Positions 17,189-26,242 of a stretch of DNA of 64,000 nt are shown one piece after another; the first letter of the stretch is position 1, and each line of letters begins with the position of its first letter. The position numbers were made by a program, and so were the translations under genes. The notes under the pieces are model-generated. The model did not search any database. It saw nothing but the letters and a program-made list of their open reading frames with translations, and was not told the DNA's origin. The stretch lies in NCBI GenBank assembly GCA_015075325.1, contig JABTUP010000015.1, positions 25,381-89,380 on the forward strand, written 5' to 3'. The DNA comes from Flavobacteriales bacterium (GTDB taxonomy: Bacteria > Bacteroidota > Bacteroidia > Flavobacteriales_E > Vicingaceae).

Positions 17189-18013
17189 CTAATCTATCTT
17201 AGAAATTGGACCTGCTAACCCTTTATAATTTGTAAGTTCCATTTTAACAGAACCAACCATTACTTTACCTTCAGCAAGAAGTGGTATTTTATTTATATCG
17301 TCTGAAATCCAAACACTTACATCGGTTTCGTTTTTAAACAATCTACCAGTTTGAATTACAGGATGGAACTTCATGGCATTGTATTTTTTACCACTTACTT
17401 TAACAGATTCTCTTCCCGCAAATTTTATTTTCAATGGCCAAATTTCATCGTCAACAAACGACCAGATAGTAAAAATTTCTCCTTTTTTTGCATTACTAAA
17501 GTCTATTGTTCTTGCATAATAGAAAGAAGATAACATGTCTTGTATTCCTTCAGGAGCATCAAATTCAACTCCTTTCTCATTGATAACTTTCTTCTGTTTT
17601 TGAATAAACTTATAGTTTTGTTTGATTTTATATCCACCTTCGTTTACATCTCTTAAAAATGCCCACGGAAAAGCTCCTTCAGCATCAAAAACAGTTTCAT
17701 AACGGTCTCTTACTTTAAAAAACCAATCAAAAGCACCTCTCGATTGCCCTGTTCCAACAATATGAAAAGCCTCTCTTCCGTCAATTTTTTTATCTAGTTT
17801 GTTTACTTCCAATTTTGCAGTTCCAGCATTAATTACACCATAGTGTAAACGATATTCTAATACTTCACCTGGTTTAAAAGCATTTACTTCAATTTTTCTT
17901 AATGGATTTATTGTGGTTTCGGTTGTTTGTCCTACCACCTCTTGCTCAATAGTATTAAATGCTGAAAACATTACTACAAGTGCAAAAGCTATAATGATGT
18001 ATTTCGTTTTCAT
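17189..18013 (-). CDS. DUF3108 domain-containing secreted protein
   Basis: The 274-residue protein has an N-terminal signal sequence (hydrophobic core about residues 5-18). The DUF3108 body starts with FKPGEVLEYRLHYGVINAGTA (about 48-68). Further recognisable parts are GQSRGAFDWFFKVRDRYETV and a DVSVWISDDINKIPL strand near the end. The family is periplasmic or outer-membrane associated and has no defined activity; a lipid- or polymer-binding beta fold has been suggested by its repetitive strands. It is followed by a clear terminator. Confidence 0.88.
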   Translation of the reverse strand: MKTKYIIIAFALVVMFSAFNTIEQEVVGQTTETTINPLRKIEVNAFKPGEVLEYRLHYGVINAGTAKLEVNKLDKKIDGREAFHIVGTGQSRGAFDWFFKVRDRYETVFDAEGAFPWAFLRDVNEGGYKIKQNYKFIQKQKKVINEKGVEFDAPEGIQDMLSSFYYARTIDFSNAKKGEIFTIWSFVDDEIWPLKIKFAGRESVKVSGKKYNAMKFHPVIQTGRLFKNETDVSVWISDDINKIPLLAEGKVMVGSVKMELTNYKGLAGPISKID

Positions 18014-18101
18014 GTTGTTTATTTTTTTAGTTAGTATAACGCTATTTTCAAAGATTATGCCACATTGTGTTAAACGTGTTATACCAAAAGTTGTTGCACA
18101 A

Positions 18102-18132
18102 ATAAGCCCGAAGAAAATTTCTTCGGGCTTAT
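18102..18132 (-). terminator. Terminator hairpin after the M12B metalloprotease gene
   Basis: ATAAGCCCGAAGAAA (18102-18116) and its complement (18118-18132) form a perfect 15 bp stem with a single-base loop, 25 bp beyond the stop codon at 18157. The T-tract on the minus strand is short, but the stem is strong. Confidence 0.8.
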
Positions 18133-18156
18133 AAAATGAAAAAGAGTTCTAAAAAT

Positions 18157-21100
18157 TTATTGTTTTAATACTTTGAATACGTTGTTTATTTCTTTTCCTT
18201 GAACTTGTAACATATAAAAACCATTACTAAATTGAGTCATATCAATTTTAACGATGTTGCTGTTTACAGCAAATGATTCATAAATTACTTTACCTTGTAA
18301 ATCAACTAAAGTAATACGCTCAATATTTTCTAAGTTTCCTAAATCAACCATTAACATATTACTTGTTGGATTTGGGAAGATTCTAACTTCATTATTTTTT
18401 GCATAAGTATTAACGCCTGTAGGAGTTACCTCAGAGCAAATATTTAATCCCCAGCCAGTTAACGAGCCGCCATCACCACTTGCCATGTCTTGAACGGTTA
18501 AAGTCCAAGTTCCTGTCATTGATTCTCCAATAAGAGCAGAAAGCGGGCTTAAAGGTTGATAAGTTCCAGAAATTGCTGGAGCATTATTACAAGTGCTTTC
18601 AAAATTTGCACTAGTCAATGATGCAGCATCATCAAAAGAAACAGAAATATCATTACCACTACAACCATAAGTTGAATTAGGAACCCCTGGTTGGTTAAAT
18701 AAATTTATAGTGGTTCCTTGTGGAGAGGTTAAAGTAGCAACTACATCGCCAACCCAAGAGTGAGCTATTTCTAAATCAACAACATTTACATCTGAAATTG
18801 ATCCAGCACTAGTGATATTAATTGTAGATGTTGCTGTTGGAGTTCCAGATGTTGAAATAGTTTTTGGTACATCAGTGCTCATAGTAGCTGCACAACTAGA
18901 GGTAGTAAAACTAAATACAGCTGATGCTGGAGCTGTACCACAAGTAGTGTATGTTGTTACTCTCCAATAATATGTTGTAGCATTGATTAATGCTGATGAT
19001 GTATAATTGTTTGTAGTTAAACCTGTTGCGTTATCAATAATGTTTGTAAATCCATTATCAGTAGCAATTTCAATATCATACATTGAGCCAGCACCACCAG
19101 CCGACCAAGTAAGTACAGCTCCCAAATCAACACCTAAAGCAGCATCTGTTGGAGATGTTAAATTTGCTGCTGTTGGAGCAGGGTCTAAAACATTTAAATT
19201 AATTGTTGTTAATTTTGTTACCGAAGTAGCAGTTCCTGTAATATCTATAGCATAACTTCCTGCCATTGCTGGAGTTAATCCACTAATAGTAACTTGAACT
19301 GGAGTGCCGTCTGCACTTGCACTTGTTGGATTAAAAGTTACTACCGAACCAGCAGGATGTCCATTAGCAGAAAAAGTAGTAGTTTCATTAAAAGATAAGA
19401 AAGTATTGTAAGTAAAATTATAAGTTGCATCTATTGCAGGGCAATTTGATGATGTGGTATTTGAAAAACTCATTACAAATTCTGAATCTTGAACTGTAAA
19501 GTTTTTACTGTTTATAGCATAGAAAATGTTTCCAGCACCTCTTACCATTATTCTTCCTTGAGTTGTAACATTTCCTGGTGGTATTACCACATTTGCAGAA
19601 CCACTATTAGGAACATTTGTAGCAAGTGTTACAGGATAAGTTAATCCGCCATCTTTTGAAAGATAAATATTTACGTTAGGAGTACTTACTGGAGCTGCTG
19701 TTGTTCCTGCAACATTCCATTCAACAAGAAATGAAGAGCCTGAGTTTAATATAATTCCAGTGCTACTTTGTGAAGTAACAACAAATGGCCCTGCAGTACC
19801 ATTAACATTTACAGTCATTAAATCTGAAGCAACTTGACCACCTAAAGCATCGTTGTCTCTTACTAAAAAAGAAAAATTTAATGTTCTTCCAACTGATGGA
19901 GTTACTTCCCAAGTTGGTGTTAAATTTCCAGCAATTACATCTTGAATTCTAGGCATGTATCTGTTTGGAGATGTTGTTGGATATTTTGCACGATACATTG
20001 GACCTGTTGTCCAAGTAGATTGAGGAGCACTTGATGATGAAGCTTCTGCTGGGTCATTTTGGCACCATTCGTAAGTTAATGAAGCGTTTCCATCAGGGTC
20101 GTTTCCAATTCCTTCTAAAATAAAAGCAGTACCTTTTGGTATGTTATAATCGTTACCTGCATCAGCAGTAGGAGGATTGTTTGTTAAAGTAGTAATAGCA
20201 GCACATGTGCTATTTCCCGTTTGAACATTTGATGAAATATCTCTAATGTTGTTGTATATAAAGTGTGCATCGCTATTGTTTTGAACATTAACAGAACAAA
20301 TACCAGCGTATCCCATTACTGAACTTCCACTACACGGCTCAACTTCTGTTTGTCCGTTACCGCTTCTACTACAAGTATTCATGGTATGATAACCTCCAAA
20401 TTGGTGTCCCATTTCGTGAGCCACATAATCAATATCAAAAGGATCTCCTGTTGGGTTCGAACTACCTGTCATACCCCTACCTTTGTGAGTACCAGCTTGT
20501 GAGCTCAATGTTCCTTGACAAACACAAGACAAACAACCTGCATTACCTCCACCAGAGGTATTAAAGTTGTGTCCGATATCGTAATTATTAATACCAACAT
20601 TTGCATCAATAGTTTGTGCGGTTTTAGTATTGTATTCACCAGTCCAAGGGTCAGAAGCAGCAAGTAAATAAATCAATGTGTCATTATTTGGAATAAATTC
20701 TAACGTAATTGCTAAATCTCTTTCATAAACACCGTTTACACGAGCCATTGTAATGGTCATTTGAGCTTGAACATTTGCTTTTTGTTGAGCAGTTGTTCCT
20801 GTTCCTTTAAAAATGCTACCATACTCACCAGTACAAGATTGAGCTAGACGATATTTTCTTAATTTTTTATCGTTTACATCAGCCATAATGTTGCTTGGAG
20901 TGGTTGATGGTGCTGTTTTTAATGATGGCAAATTAATGTTATCATCTGTTAAACATTCGAAAGCAGTTGTTGTACTTTGTAATGCACTTTTATCATAAAC
21001 AATATAATTGGTTAAATCTGTTGTAAATGGGTCTATATACGTTGGCATTCTTTTTCCGGAAAGCGTTTGTGTGTGCAAACCCAATTGAGTTATAGTAAAA

Positions 21101-21489
21101 CGCATTGTCGCACTTGGGTCTTCAATACCTTGTGCAACATAAGATTTAATCATTGGAAACTTAGCAGCTAAATCTGGGTGCATAATTGATGCCTCCCAAA
21201 CGCGAAAATTTTCAAAACTACCATCTCCCATAGGAAAAGGTATAATCAAATTAGATTTTGCCGATGATGCATTTTTGTCAGGAGCTGCAGCAACTAATTG
21301 TTTTAAATAATTTAAATCTAAATGGTAGTACTCTGCTTTTACAGGAAAGCTGGCTCTTCGCACTTCTTCTTTGCCTGATAAGGAAGATTTTTCAATTTTG
21401 GTCCATAATGAACTATTGTTTTGTGCGTAATTGTTTTGCGAAAAAACAAATAAAAACGCCAAAATTAAAGTGGTAATTTTTGATTTCAT
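18157..21489 (-). CDS. Secreted reprolysin-like (M12B) metalloprotease, T9SS type A cargo
   Basis: The 1110-residue protein has a signal peptide (about 1-22) and a long pro-region. The metzincin motif HEMGHQFGGYH (about 357-367) fits HExxHxxGxxH exactly. After the protease domain come PKD/Ig-like strands (GNDYNIPKGTAFILEGIGND) and a fibronectin III-like domain (about 800-880). A proprotein-convertase P-domain follows (about 890-1020, with EIAHSWVGDVVATLTSPQGT and GTWTLTVQDM). The C-terminal type A sorting domain has VRIFPNPTSN. It is expected to be an extracellular zinc protease exported by type IX secretion. It is transcribed alone and ends in a strong hairpin. Confidence 0.95.
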   Translation of the reverse strand: MKSKITTLILAFLFVFSQNNYAQNNSSLWTKIEKSSLSGKEEVRRASFPVKAEYYHLDLNYLKQLVAAAPDKNASSAKSNLIIPFPMGDGSFENFRVWEASIMHPDLAAKFPMIKSYVAQGIEDPSATMRFTITQLGLHTQTLSGKRMPTYIDPFTTDLTNYIVYDKSALQSTTTAFECLTDDNINLPSLKTAPSTTPSNIMADVNDKKLRKYRLAQSCTGEYGSIFKGTGTTAQQKANVQAQMTITMARVNGVYERDLAITLEFIPNNDTLIYLLAASDPWTGEYNTKTAQTIDANVGINNYDIGHNFNTSGGGNAGCLSCVCQGTLSSQAGTHKGRGMTGSSNPTGDPFDIDYVAHEMGHQFGGYHTMNTCSRSGNGQTEVEPCSGSSVMGYAGICSVNVQNNSDAHFIYNNIRDISSNVQTGNSTCAAITTLTNNPPTADAGNDYNIPKGTAFILEGIGNDPDGNASLTYEWCQNDPAEASSSSAPQSTWTTGPMYRAKYPTTSPNRYMPRIQDVIAGNLTPTWEVTPSVGRTLNFSFLVRDNDALGGQVASDLMTVNVNGTAGPFVVTSQSSTGIILNSGSSFLVEWNVAGTTAAPVSTPNVNIYLSKDGGLTYPVTLATNVPNSGSANVVIPPGNVTTQGRIMVRGAGNIFYAINSKNFTVQDSEFVMSFSNTTSSNCPAIDATYNFTYNTFLSFNETTTFSANGHPAGSVVTFNPTSASADGTPVQVTISGLTPAMAGSYAIDITGTATSVTKLTTINLNVLDPAPTAANLTSPTDAALGVDLGAVLTWSAGGAGSMYDIEIATDNGFTNIIDNATGLTTNNYTSSALINATTYYWRVTTYTTCGTAPASAVFSFTTSSCAATMSTDVPKTISTSGTPTATSTINITSAGSISDVNVVDLEIAHSWVGDVVATLTSPQGTTINLFNQPGVPNSTYGCSGNDISVSFDDAASLTSANFESTCNNAPAISGTYQPLSPLSALIGESMTGTWTLTVQDMASGDGGSLTGWGLNICSEVTPTGVNTYAKNNEVRIFPNPTSNMLMVDLGNLENIERITLVDLQGKVIYESFAVNSNIVKIDMTQFSNGFYMLQVQGKEINNVFKVLKQ

Positions 21490-21583
21490 AAATATGGTTT
21501 TGGTAAGTTGTGTTTAGTTAATGGTATGAAATTAAGCAAATCAACATCGAAAAACCACTTATTTTTAAGACAATGTGGGATTC

Positions 21584-22273
21584 TTAAAATCTAAACCTCA
21601 AATAATGAATTTTATGCCCTTTGGCAGAAAAAAGGTTTTCGTAATACGTTTTAATGGAAAGAATTTCTTGAGTTTTTGGGTCGAGTGTTTCAATTTTTTC
21701 ACCATACAAATCAAAGGTATGTTCTATCAGGTGATAATTGTTTCGTTCGATTTCTTCTAAAGTATATCTAAAAAAACCTTCGTTATCGGTTTTAAGGTGG
21801 ATAATGCCGTTTGGTTTCAATAGTTGTTTATAACGCTCCATAAACATTGGGGCAGTTAATCTTTTTCGCTCTCTTGTTTCTTGTGGTTGTGGGTCGGGGA
21901 AAGTAATCCAAAGTTCGTCAACTTCGTTTTCTGCAAAAAAAGAGTTGATAAAATCAATTCGTGTTCTAATAAAAAAAACATTGCTTAATTTTTGGTCTAA
22001 GGCTTGTTTTGCTCCTTTCCAAATTCGAGCTCCTTTAATGTCAATTCCTATAAAATTCTTTTCAGGAAAATGTTTTGCTAATCCAACCGAATATTCGCCT
22101 CTTCCGCAACCCAATTCTAAAACTATTGGATTGTTGTTTTTCAAAACTTCTTTTTGCCAGTTTCCTTTATTAGAATGGTTGTTATTAAAAACTTCTTCGA
22201 ACTTAGCCTGCAAAACGTGAGGAAATGTTTCCATTTCTTTCCATCGTTCAATTTTTTTTCCTTCTCCTAACAT
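21584..22273 (-). CDS. trmB: tRNA (guanine-N7-)-methyltransferase
   Basis: The 229-residue SAM-dependent methyltransferase has the TrmB motifs LELGCGRGEYSVGLAKHFP (motif I, about 52-70), FIGIDIKGARIWKGA and WITFPDPQPQETRERKRLT (about 119-137). It makes 7-methylguanosine at position 46 of tRNAs. Its start codon overlaps the stop of the upstream SDR gene by one base (TAATG), so the pair is translationally coupled. Length is normal. Confidence 0.96.
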   Translation of the reverse strand: MLGEGKKIERWKEMETFPHVLQAKFEEVFNNNHSNKGNWQKEVLKNNNPIVLELGCGRGEYSVGLAKHFPEKNFIGIDIKGARIWKGAKQALDQKLSNVFFIRTRIDFINSFFAENEVDELWITFPDPQPQETRERKRLTAPMFMERYKQLLKPNGIIHLKTDNEGFFRYTLEEIERNNYHLIEHTFDLYGEKIETLDPKTQEILSIKTYYENLFSAKGHKIHYLRFRF

Positions 22274-22968
22274 TAATATTCTTTGTCTAATGGTTTAATA
22301 ACAACTTCTTCAATGTTTGCATTTTTAGAAGTATGTAAACAGGTTTTTACAATATTTACTATATCATCGGGTTGAACAAACAATTCTTTTGGTGCAACAA
22401 TTCCTTCCCACGAAGAAGTGTTTATTGAGCCTGGGTAAATTGCAGTAACTTTTACTCCATATTCACGCATTTCTTCTCGAAGCACATCATTAAATCCTTT
22501 TAATGCATGTTTTGAAATGGTGTATGTTGCTGCTGTTGAACGAGGCGAAAGACTTAAAACAGAACAAATATTAAATATATGCCCTTTCCCATTTTTACAC
22601 ATGTTTCTGGATAAGTGCTTTGTTAAATAATAAGCTGCATTTAAATTTGTACTCATCATCGATTCCAAATCTACATCATCATCAGTTATTCTATCCAAGT
22701 CGTATTTTCCAACATTATTTATTAATACACCTATGTTTTTGAATTCGGCAATCACTTTATTTGAAAAATCTAATGCGTTGTTTTTATCCGACAAATCACA
22801 AGCATAAATAAAAACATTACTCGAATAATTTCGAATTAACTCCGATTGAAGTTGTTCCAAATCGCTTAAACTACGAGCTGTTAAGGCTAACGAAAAACCC
22901 TCCTTAGCTAAAGCTATTGCTAAAGATTTTCCAACTCCTCTTGTGGCTCCTGAGATAACTGCTACCAT
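22273..22968 (-). CDS. SDR family oxidoreductase (3-ketoacyl reductase-like)
   Basis: The 231-residue classical SDR has GATRGVGKS (residues 7-15), NNVG (84-87, replacing NNAG) and the catalytic Y149/K153 in YTISK. YPGSINTSSW follows. It belongs with the FabG-like reductases, but the substrate cannot be named. It starts the two-gene unit with trmB and faces the acyltransferase gene at 23025. It is a second, distinct SDR from the one at 4430: the residues around the cofactor loop and C-terminus differ. Confidence 0.92.
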   Translation of the reverse strand: MVAVISGATRGVGKSLAIALAKEGFSLALTARSLSDLEQLQSELIRNYSSNVFIYACDLSDKNNALDFSNKVIAEFKNIGVLINNVGKYDLDRITDDDVDLESMMSTNLNAAYYLTKHLSRNMCKNGKGHIFNICSVLSLSPRSTAATYTISKHALKGFNDVLREEMREYGVKVTAIYPGSINTSSWEGIVAPKELFVQPDDIVNIVKTCLHTSKNANIEEVVIKPLDKEY

Positions 22969-23024
22969 GTTTCAAAAATAGTTAACTTTATCGAAGTTTT
23001 TTATGATAAAATGCAGCTAATTTG

Positions 23025-23888
23025 ATGGCAAATCGATTGATATATTACGGGGTTATTTTACCCATTTCGTATTTACCTTATTTTCTACTGTATAGGTTAT
23101 CTGATTTTACATTTTTCATCATGTTTCGTTTAATCGGATACCGTAAAAAGGTAGTGTTGAATAATATTAAAAATTCATTTCCGCATCTTTCAGAGCAGGA
23201 ACATCGCAAAATTATGGCTAAATTTTATCAGCATTTTTGCGATTTGGTGTTGGAATCGTTAAAGGGATTTACTATTTCCGAAAAACAACTTAATAAACGA
23301 TTTAAAGTTAGAGACAGAGTCATTGTAGATAAACTGTACGATGAAGGTAAAAACATTGTGTTTGTTGGCGGACATTACAATAATTGGGAAATGTTAGCAT
23401 TGGGGGTTTCTATGCAAATGCGACATTTATTGATTGGCATTTACAAGCCTTTGTCTAACAAATACTTTGACGAAAAAATGCAAAAATCTCGTCAACGATT
23501 TGGAATGATGCTTTGCCCAATGAAACAAACCCGTCGATTTTTTGAGCAAGATTTTGGCAAACCAAAAGGAATAATTTTTGCCATCGACCAGAGTCCATCC
23601 AATCCAAAAACTGCTTATTGGATGGAGTTTTTAAATCAAGATACGCCCATGTTTTATGGAGCAGAAAAATATGCCAAAGAATTTAATATGCCGGTTGTTT
23701 ATGGGGTAATTCACAAACCAAAACGTGGTTATTACGAAGCAGAATTTAGATTGGTAACCACAACACCAAACGAAATGGCTTACGGCGAAATTATTAAAAT
23801 ATCAAATCAAATGTTGGAGGAAAACATTAACGAATTGCCTCAATATTGGCTTTGGACTCATAAACGCTGGAAACATAAACGAATTTGA
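23025..23888 (+). CDS. Lysophospholipid / lipid A acyltransferase family protein (LpxL-like)
   Basis: The ATG at 23025 is used; an in-frame TTG sits directly before it. The 287-residue protein starts with a hydrophobic anchor, then carries the LpxL/HtrB acyltransferase motif GGHYNNWEM (His-x4-Glu, about 111-119) and AIDQSPSNPKTAYWMEFLNQ (about 185-204). This family adds secondary acyl chains to lipid A at the inner membrane. In Bacteroidota it may use other lipid acceptors, so the exact substrate is not certain. The next gene begins 12 bp downstream. Confidence 0.93.
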   Translation: MANRLIYYGVILPISYLPYFLLYRLSDFTFFIMFRLIGYRKKVVLNNIKNSFPHLSEQEHRKIMAKFYQHFCDLVLESLKGFTISEKQLNKRFKVRDRVIVDKLYDEGKNIVFVGGHYNNWEMLALGVSMQMRHLLIGIYKPLSNKYFDEKMQKSRQRFGMMLCPMKQTRRFFEQDFGKPKGIIFAIDQSPSNPKTAYWMEFLNQDTPMFYGAEKYAKEFNMPVVYGVIHKPKRGYYEAEFRLVTTTPNEMAYGEIIKISNQMLEENINELPQYWLWTHKRWKHKRI

Positions 23889-23900
23889 AAATACCACAAT

Positions 23901-24458
23901 TTGAAAATTAAAACTTACATCGCTCTTTTAAGAGGAATTAATGTTAGTGGGCATAAACTGATAAAAATGTCGGAACTAAAAACGCTATTTGAAAGTTGTG
24001 GGTTTAACTATGTAACAACTTATATTCAAAGTGGAAATGTAGTTTTTTCATCAGCTATAACTAATAAAAAAGAAATTAAAAGTATTATTGAAAAAGCCAT
24101 ACAATCAACTTTTAGTTTTGATGTTAGCACACTAATTTTAGAATCACAAGAACTTGAAACAATAAAAAACAACAACATATTTTTAAATAAACACCCATTA
24201 GCACTTAAAAGTATTTATTTTACTTTTTTTGACGAAAAACCCAACCAAGAGCTTGTTAACGAATTAAACCAACTCCATCAGGAAACCGAATTTTTTAGTA
24301 TTGCTGAAAATGTAATTCATTGTTTTTACCCAAACGGCTATGGAAACTCCAAATGGAACAATGTATTTTTTGAGAAAAAGCTAAAGGTAAATTGCACAAC
24401 AAGAAATTACAATACAGTAAATAAGCTTATTGAAGTTGCTAATAAAAAAAAATACTAA
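23901..24458 (+). CDS. DUF1697 family protein with TTG start
   Basis: The 185-residue protein opens with KIKTYIALLRGINVSGHKLI, the signature start of DUF1697 proteins, and continues with MSELKTLFESCGF and VTTYIQSGNVVFSS. No ATG is available before the conserved N-terminus, so TTG at 23901 is the probable start. The family is widespread and cytosolic, with no established function. It lies 12 bp after the acyltransferase gene. Confidence 0.88.
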   Translation: MKIKTYIALLRGINVSGHKLIKMSELKTLFESCGFNYVTTYIQSGNVVFSSAITNKKEIKSIIEKAIQSTFSFDVSTLILESQELETIKNNNIFLNKHPLALKSIYFTFFDEKPNQELVNELNQLHQETEFFSIAENVIHCFYPNGYGNSKWNNVFFEKKLKVNCTTRNYNTVNKLIEVANKKKY

Positions 24459-24513
24459 ATACACCAATTTCAGGATATAGCTTAACATTACTAATCAGTA
24501 TCAAAAAAACTAG

Positions 24514-24611
24514 GGCACGAATTTCACTAATTTAAAAACGAAAAAATAAAAAATCTGCGAGTATCAGCGAAATCTGCGAGAAACAAAAAAAAAAATTGTA
24601 AAATTCGTGTC
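24514..24611. repeat. ORF-less inverted-repeat element upstream of a glycosyltransferase
   Basis: GGCACGAATTTCACTAATTT (24514-24533) is inverted imperfectly at 24593-24611 (AAATTGTAAAATTCGTGTC). Between them lie ATCTGCG and ATCAGCG units (about 24552-24579). The arms match those flanking the GxxExxY gene at 27635-28065. The right arm contains the GTG that may start the next gene (24607). Confidence 0.75.
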
Positions 24612-25662
24612 AAAACAGTTTATATTGACTAAACAAAAAACCATATTAGTTTGTCCGTTGGATTGGGGTTTAGGGCATGCCACACGATGCATACCTTTAA
24701 TTCGTCAATTCATTAACGAAAACAGTAAGGTTCTTGTTGGTTCATCTGGCTCTCAAAAAGTATTGTTACAAAAAGAATTTCCGAGTTTAACTTTTATCGA
24801 CTTGAAAGGGTATGAAGTTGAATACCCAAAATCGGGTTCAATGGCTTTGAAAATGTTGTTGCAACTTACTAAAATAAATAAAGCTATAAAAGCGGAACAT
24901 GTTTGGTTAGCTAAAATTGTTGATGAACATAACATTGATTTAGTGATTTCAGATAATCGTTATGGTTTATGGAGTAAAAAAGTAAAATCGGTTTTAGTTA
25001 CTCATCAAATTTTTGTTAAAGCTCCTTTTGGAGAGTGGATAATTGAGCAACTACTAAAACGATATTTCGATAACTTCGATGAAATATGGATTCCTGATGT
25101 GGAAGGAGAAAACAATTTAAGTGGCGATTTATCGCATAAAAAACCGTTGTCGGAAAAGTTTAAATTTATTGGATTGCTTTCTCGCTTCTCACATATAATT
25201 GACAATTCGAGTGTTTCGCAGAAATGTGGAACGTATCGAGAAGATGATGATTTTGAATTCGATTTTATTGCTATTGTTTCTGGTCCAGAGCCACAGCGAA
25301 GCATTTTTGAAAACATCATTTTAAAACAAGTTGAGAGCTCCAATTTAAAAGGAATTTTGGTTCGAGGAATACCAGAAGATAATTCTGAATGCAAAATACA
25401 GAATGCAGAATTAAAAGTATTCAACCATCTTGAAACTGATGAGTTTTTACACTACCTGAAAAAAAGTAAAGTTGTGATAAGTCGTTCGGGTTATTCTACC
25501 ATTATGGATTTAGCCATTTTAGTAAAAAAAGCCATTTTAGTTCCAACTCCAGGACAAACCGAGCAAGAATATTTAGCAAATTACCATTCACAAAAAGGAA
25601 GGTTTTTTACTCAAAAACAAAGTGAGTTTGATTTGGGAAAAGGGATGAAGAGTTTTGATTAA
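24607..25662 (+). CDS. MurG-like GT-B glycosyltransferase
   Basis: The 351-residue protein begins with a GT-B N-terminal domain containing LVCPLDWGLGHATRCIPLIR (about 15-34), the glycine-rich loop of MurG/UGT-like enzymes. The C-terminal domain has VVISRSGYSTIMDLAIL and LVPTPGQTEQEYLA, a nucleotide-sugar binding pattern typical of family 28. Donor and acceptor are unknown. The start is uncertain: GTG at 24607 lies inside a repeat arm and TTG at 24625 is an in-frame alternative; there is no early ATG. The gene stands outside the main polysaccharide locus. Confidence 0.88.
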   Translation: MSKQFILTKQKTILVCPLDWGLGHATRCIPLIRQFINENSKVLVGSSGSQKVLLQKEFPSLTFIDLKGYEVEYPKSGSMALKMLLQLTKINKAIKAEHVWLAKIVDEHNIDLVISDNRYGLWSKKVKSVLVTHQIFVKAPFGEWIIEQLLKRYFDNFDEIWIPDVEGENNLSGDLSHKKPLSEKFKFIGLLSRFSHIIDNSSVSQKCGTYREDDDFEFDFIAIVSGPEPQRSIFENIILKQVESSNLKGILVRGIPEDNSECKIQNAELKVFNHLETDEFLHYLKKSKVVISRSGYSTIMDLAILVKKAILVPTPGQTEQEYLANYHSQKGRFFTQKQSEFDLGKGMKSFD

Positions 25663-25687
25663 TTAGGTATCGTTCCACTAAGATTTA

Positions 25688-26227
25688 TTAATAAACCATC
25701 AATGTATCTTTTGAATATGGGTAGGTTTTAATGAAATCTTTCTCGGTTAAGTTAATTCCTTTCTTCTTCAATTTCACTAAAAATTTTTCAGGAATTTTCT
25801 CATTATCAATCCATAAGTGAAAAACATTTTGTCGTCCAACTTCTCTATAACCGTAAAAATCTCCGAAGTAATAATTCTTACCTTCTTCAAATTCTAAGAC
25901 GCCAAAGAAACTAGTCATTTGCTGAGATTGATTGATGTATTTAAAGCCGCCCAAAGGAATCTCAATCTTAGAAACAATATATTTTCCAGGGGGTAAATCT
26001 TCGATAATACTGTGAGGCGACATTCCTCCTAAAGACTTTGTTTTGAAAGACATCTTAGTATCGATGTTAATTAATGTCATTATGATTCCATATCCTTTCT
26101 GCATAACGCCTGAGGTAGTTGCTGAAATGGAAACAAATACATTTTTACTTTTATCTAATTGAACCCAAGAAGTTAAAATGAATAAACTAAATAATAGTCC
26201 AGTTAATATTGGAATTCGTATTGTCAT
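25688..26227 (-). CDS. Secreted or membrane-anchored protein of unknown function
   Basis: The 179-residue protein has one N-terminal hydrophobic segment (about 6-22), probably a signal peptide or anchor. The rest is beta-rich and polar, with EDLPPGKYIVSKIEIPLGG (about 74-92), a phrase seen in proteins with a PEGA- or DUF2846-like fold, and GKNYYFGDFYGY further on. I do not recognise a specific family. It lies 15 bp downstream of dxr and reads the same way, so it may share that transcript. Confidence 0.7.
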   Translation of the reverse strand: MTIRIPILTGLLFSLFILTSWVQLDKSKNVFVSISATTSGVMQKGYGIIMTLINIDTKMSFKTKSLGGMSPHSIIEDLPPGKYIVSKIEIPLGGFKYINQSQQMTSFFGVLEFEEGKNYYFGDFYGYREVGRQNVFHLWIDNEKIPEKFLVKLKKKGINLTEKDFIKTYPYSKDTLMVY

Positions 26228-26242
26228 TTTTTACTAATGGTT

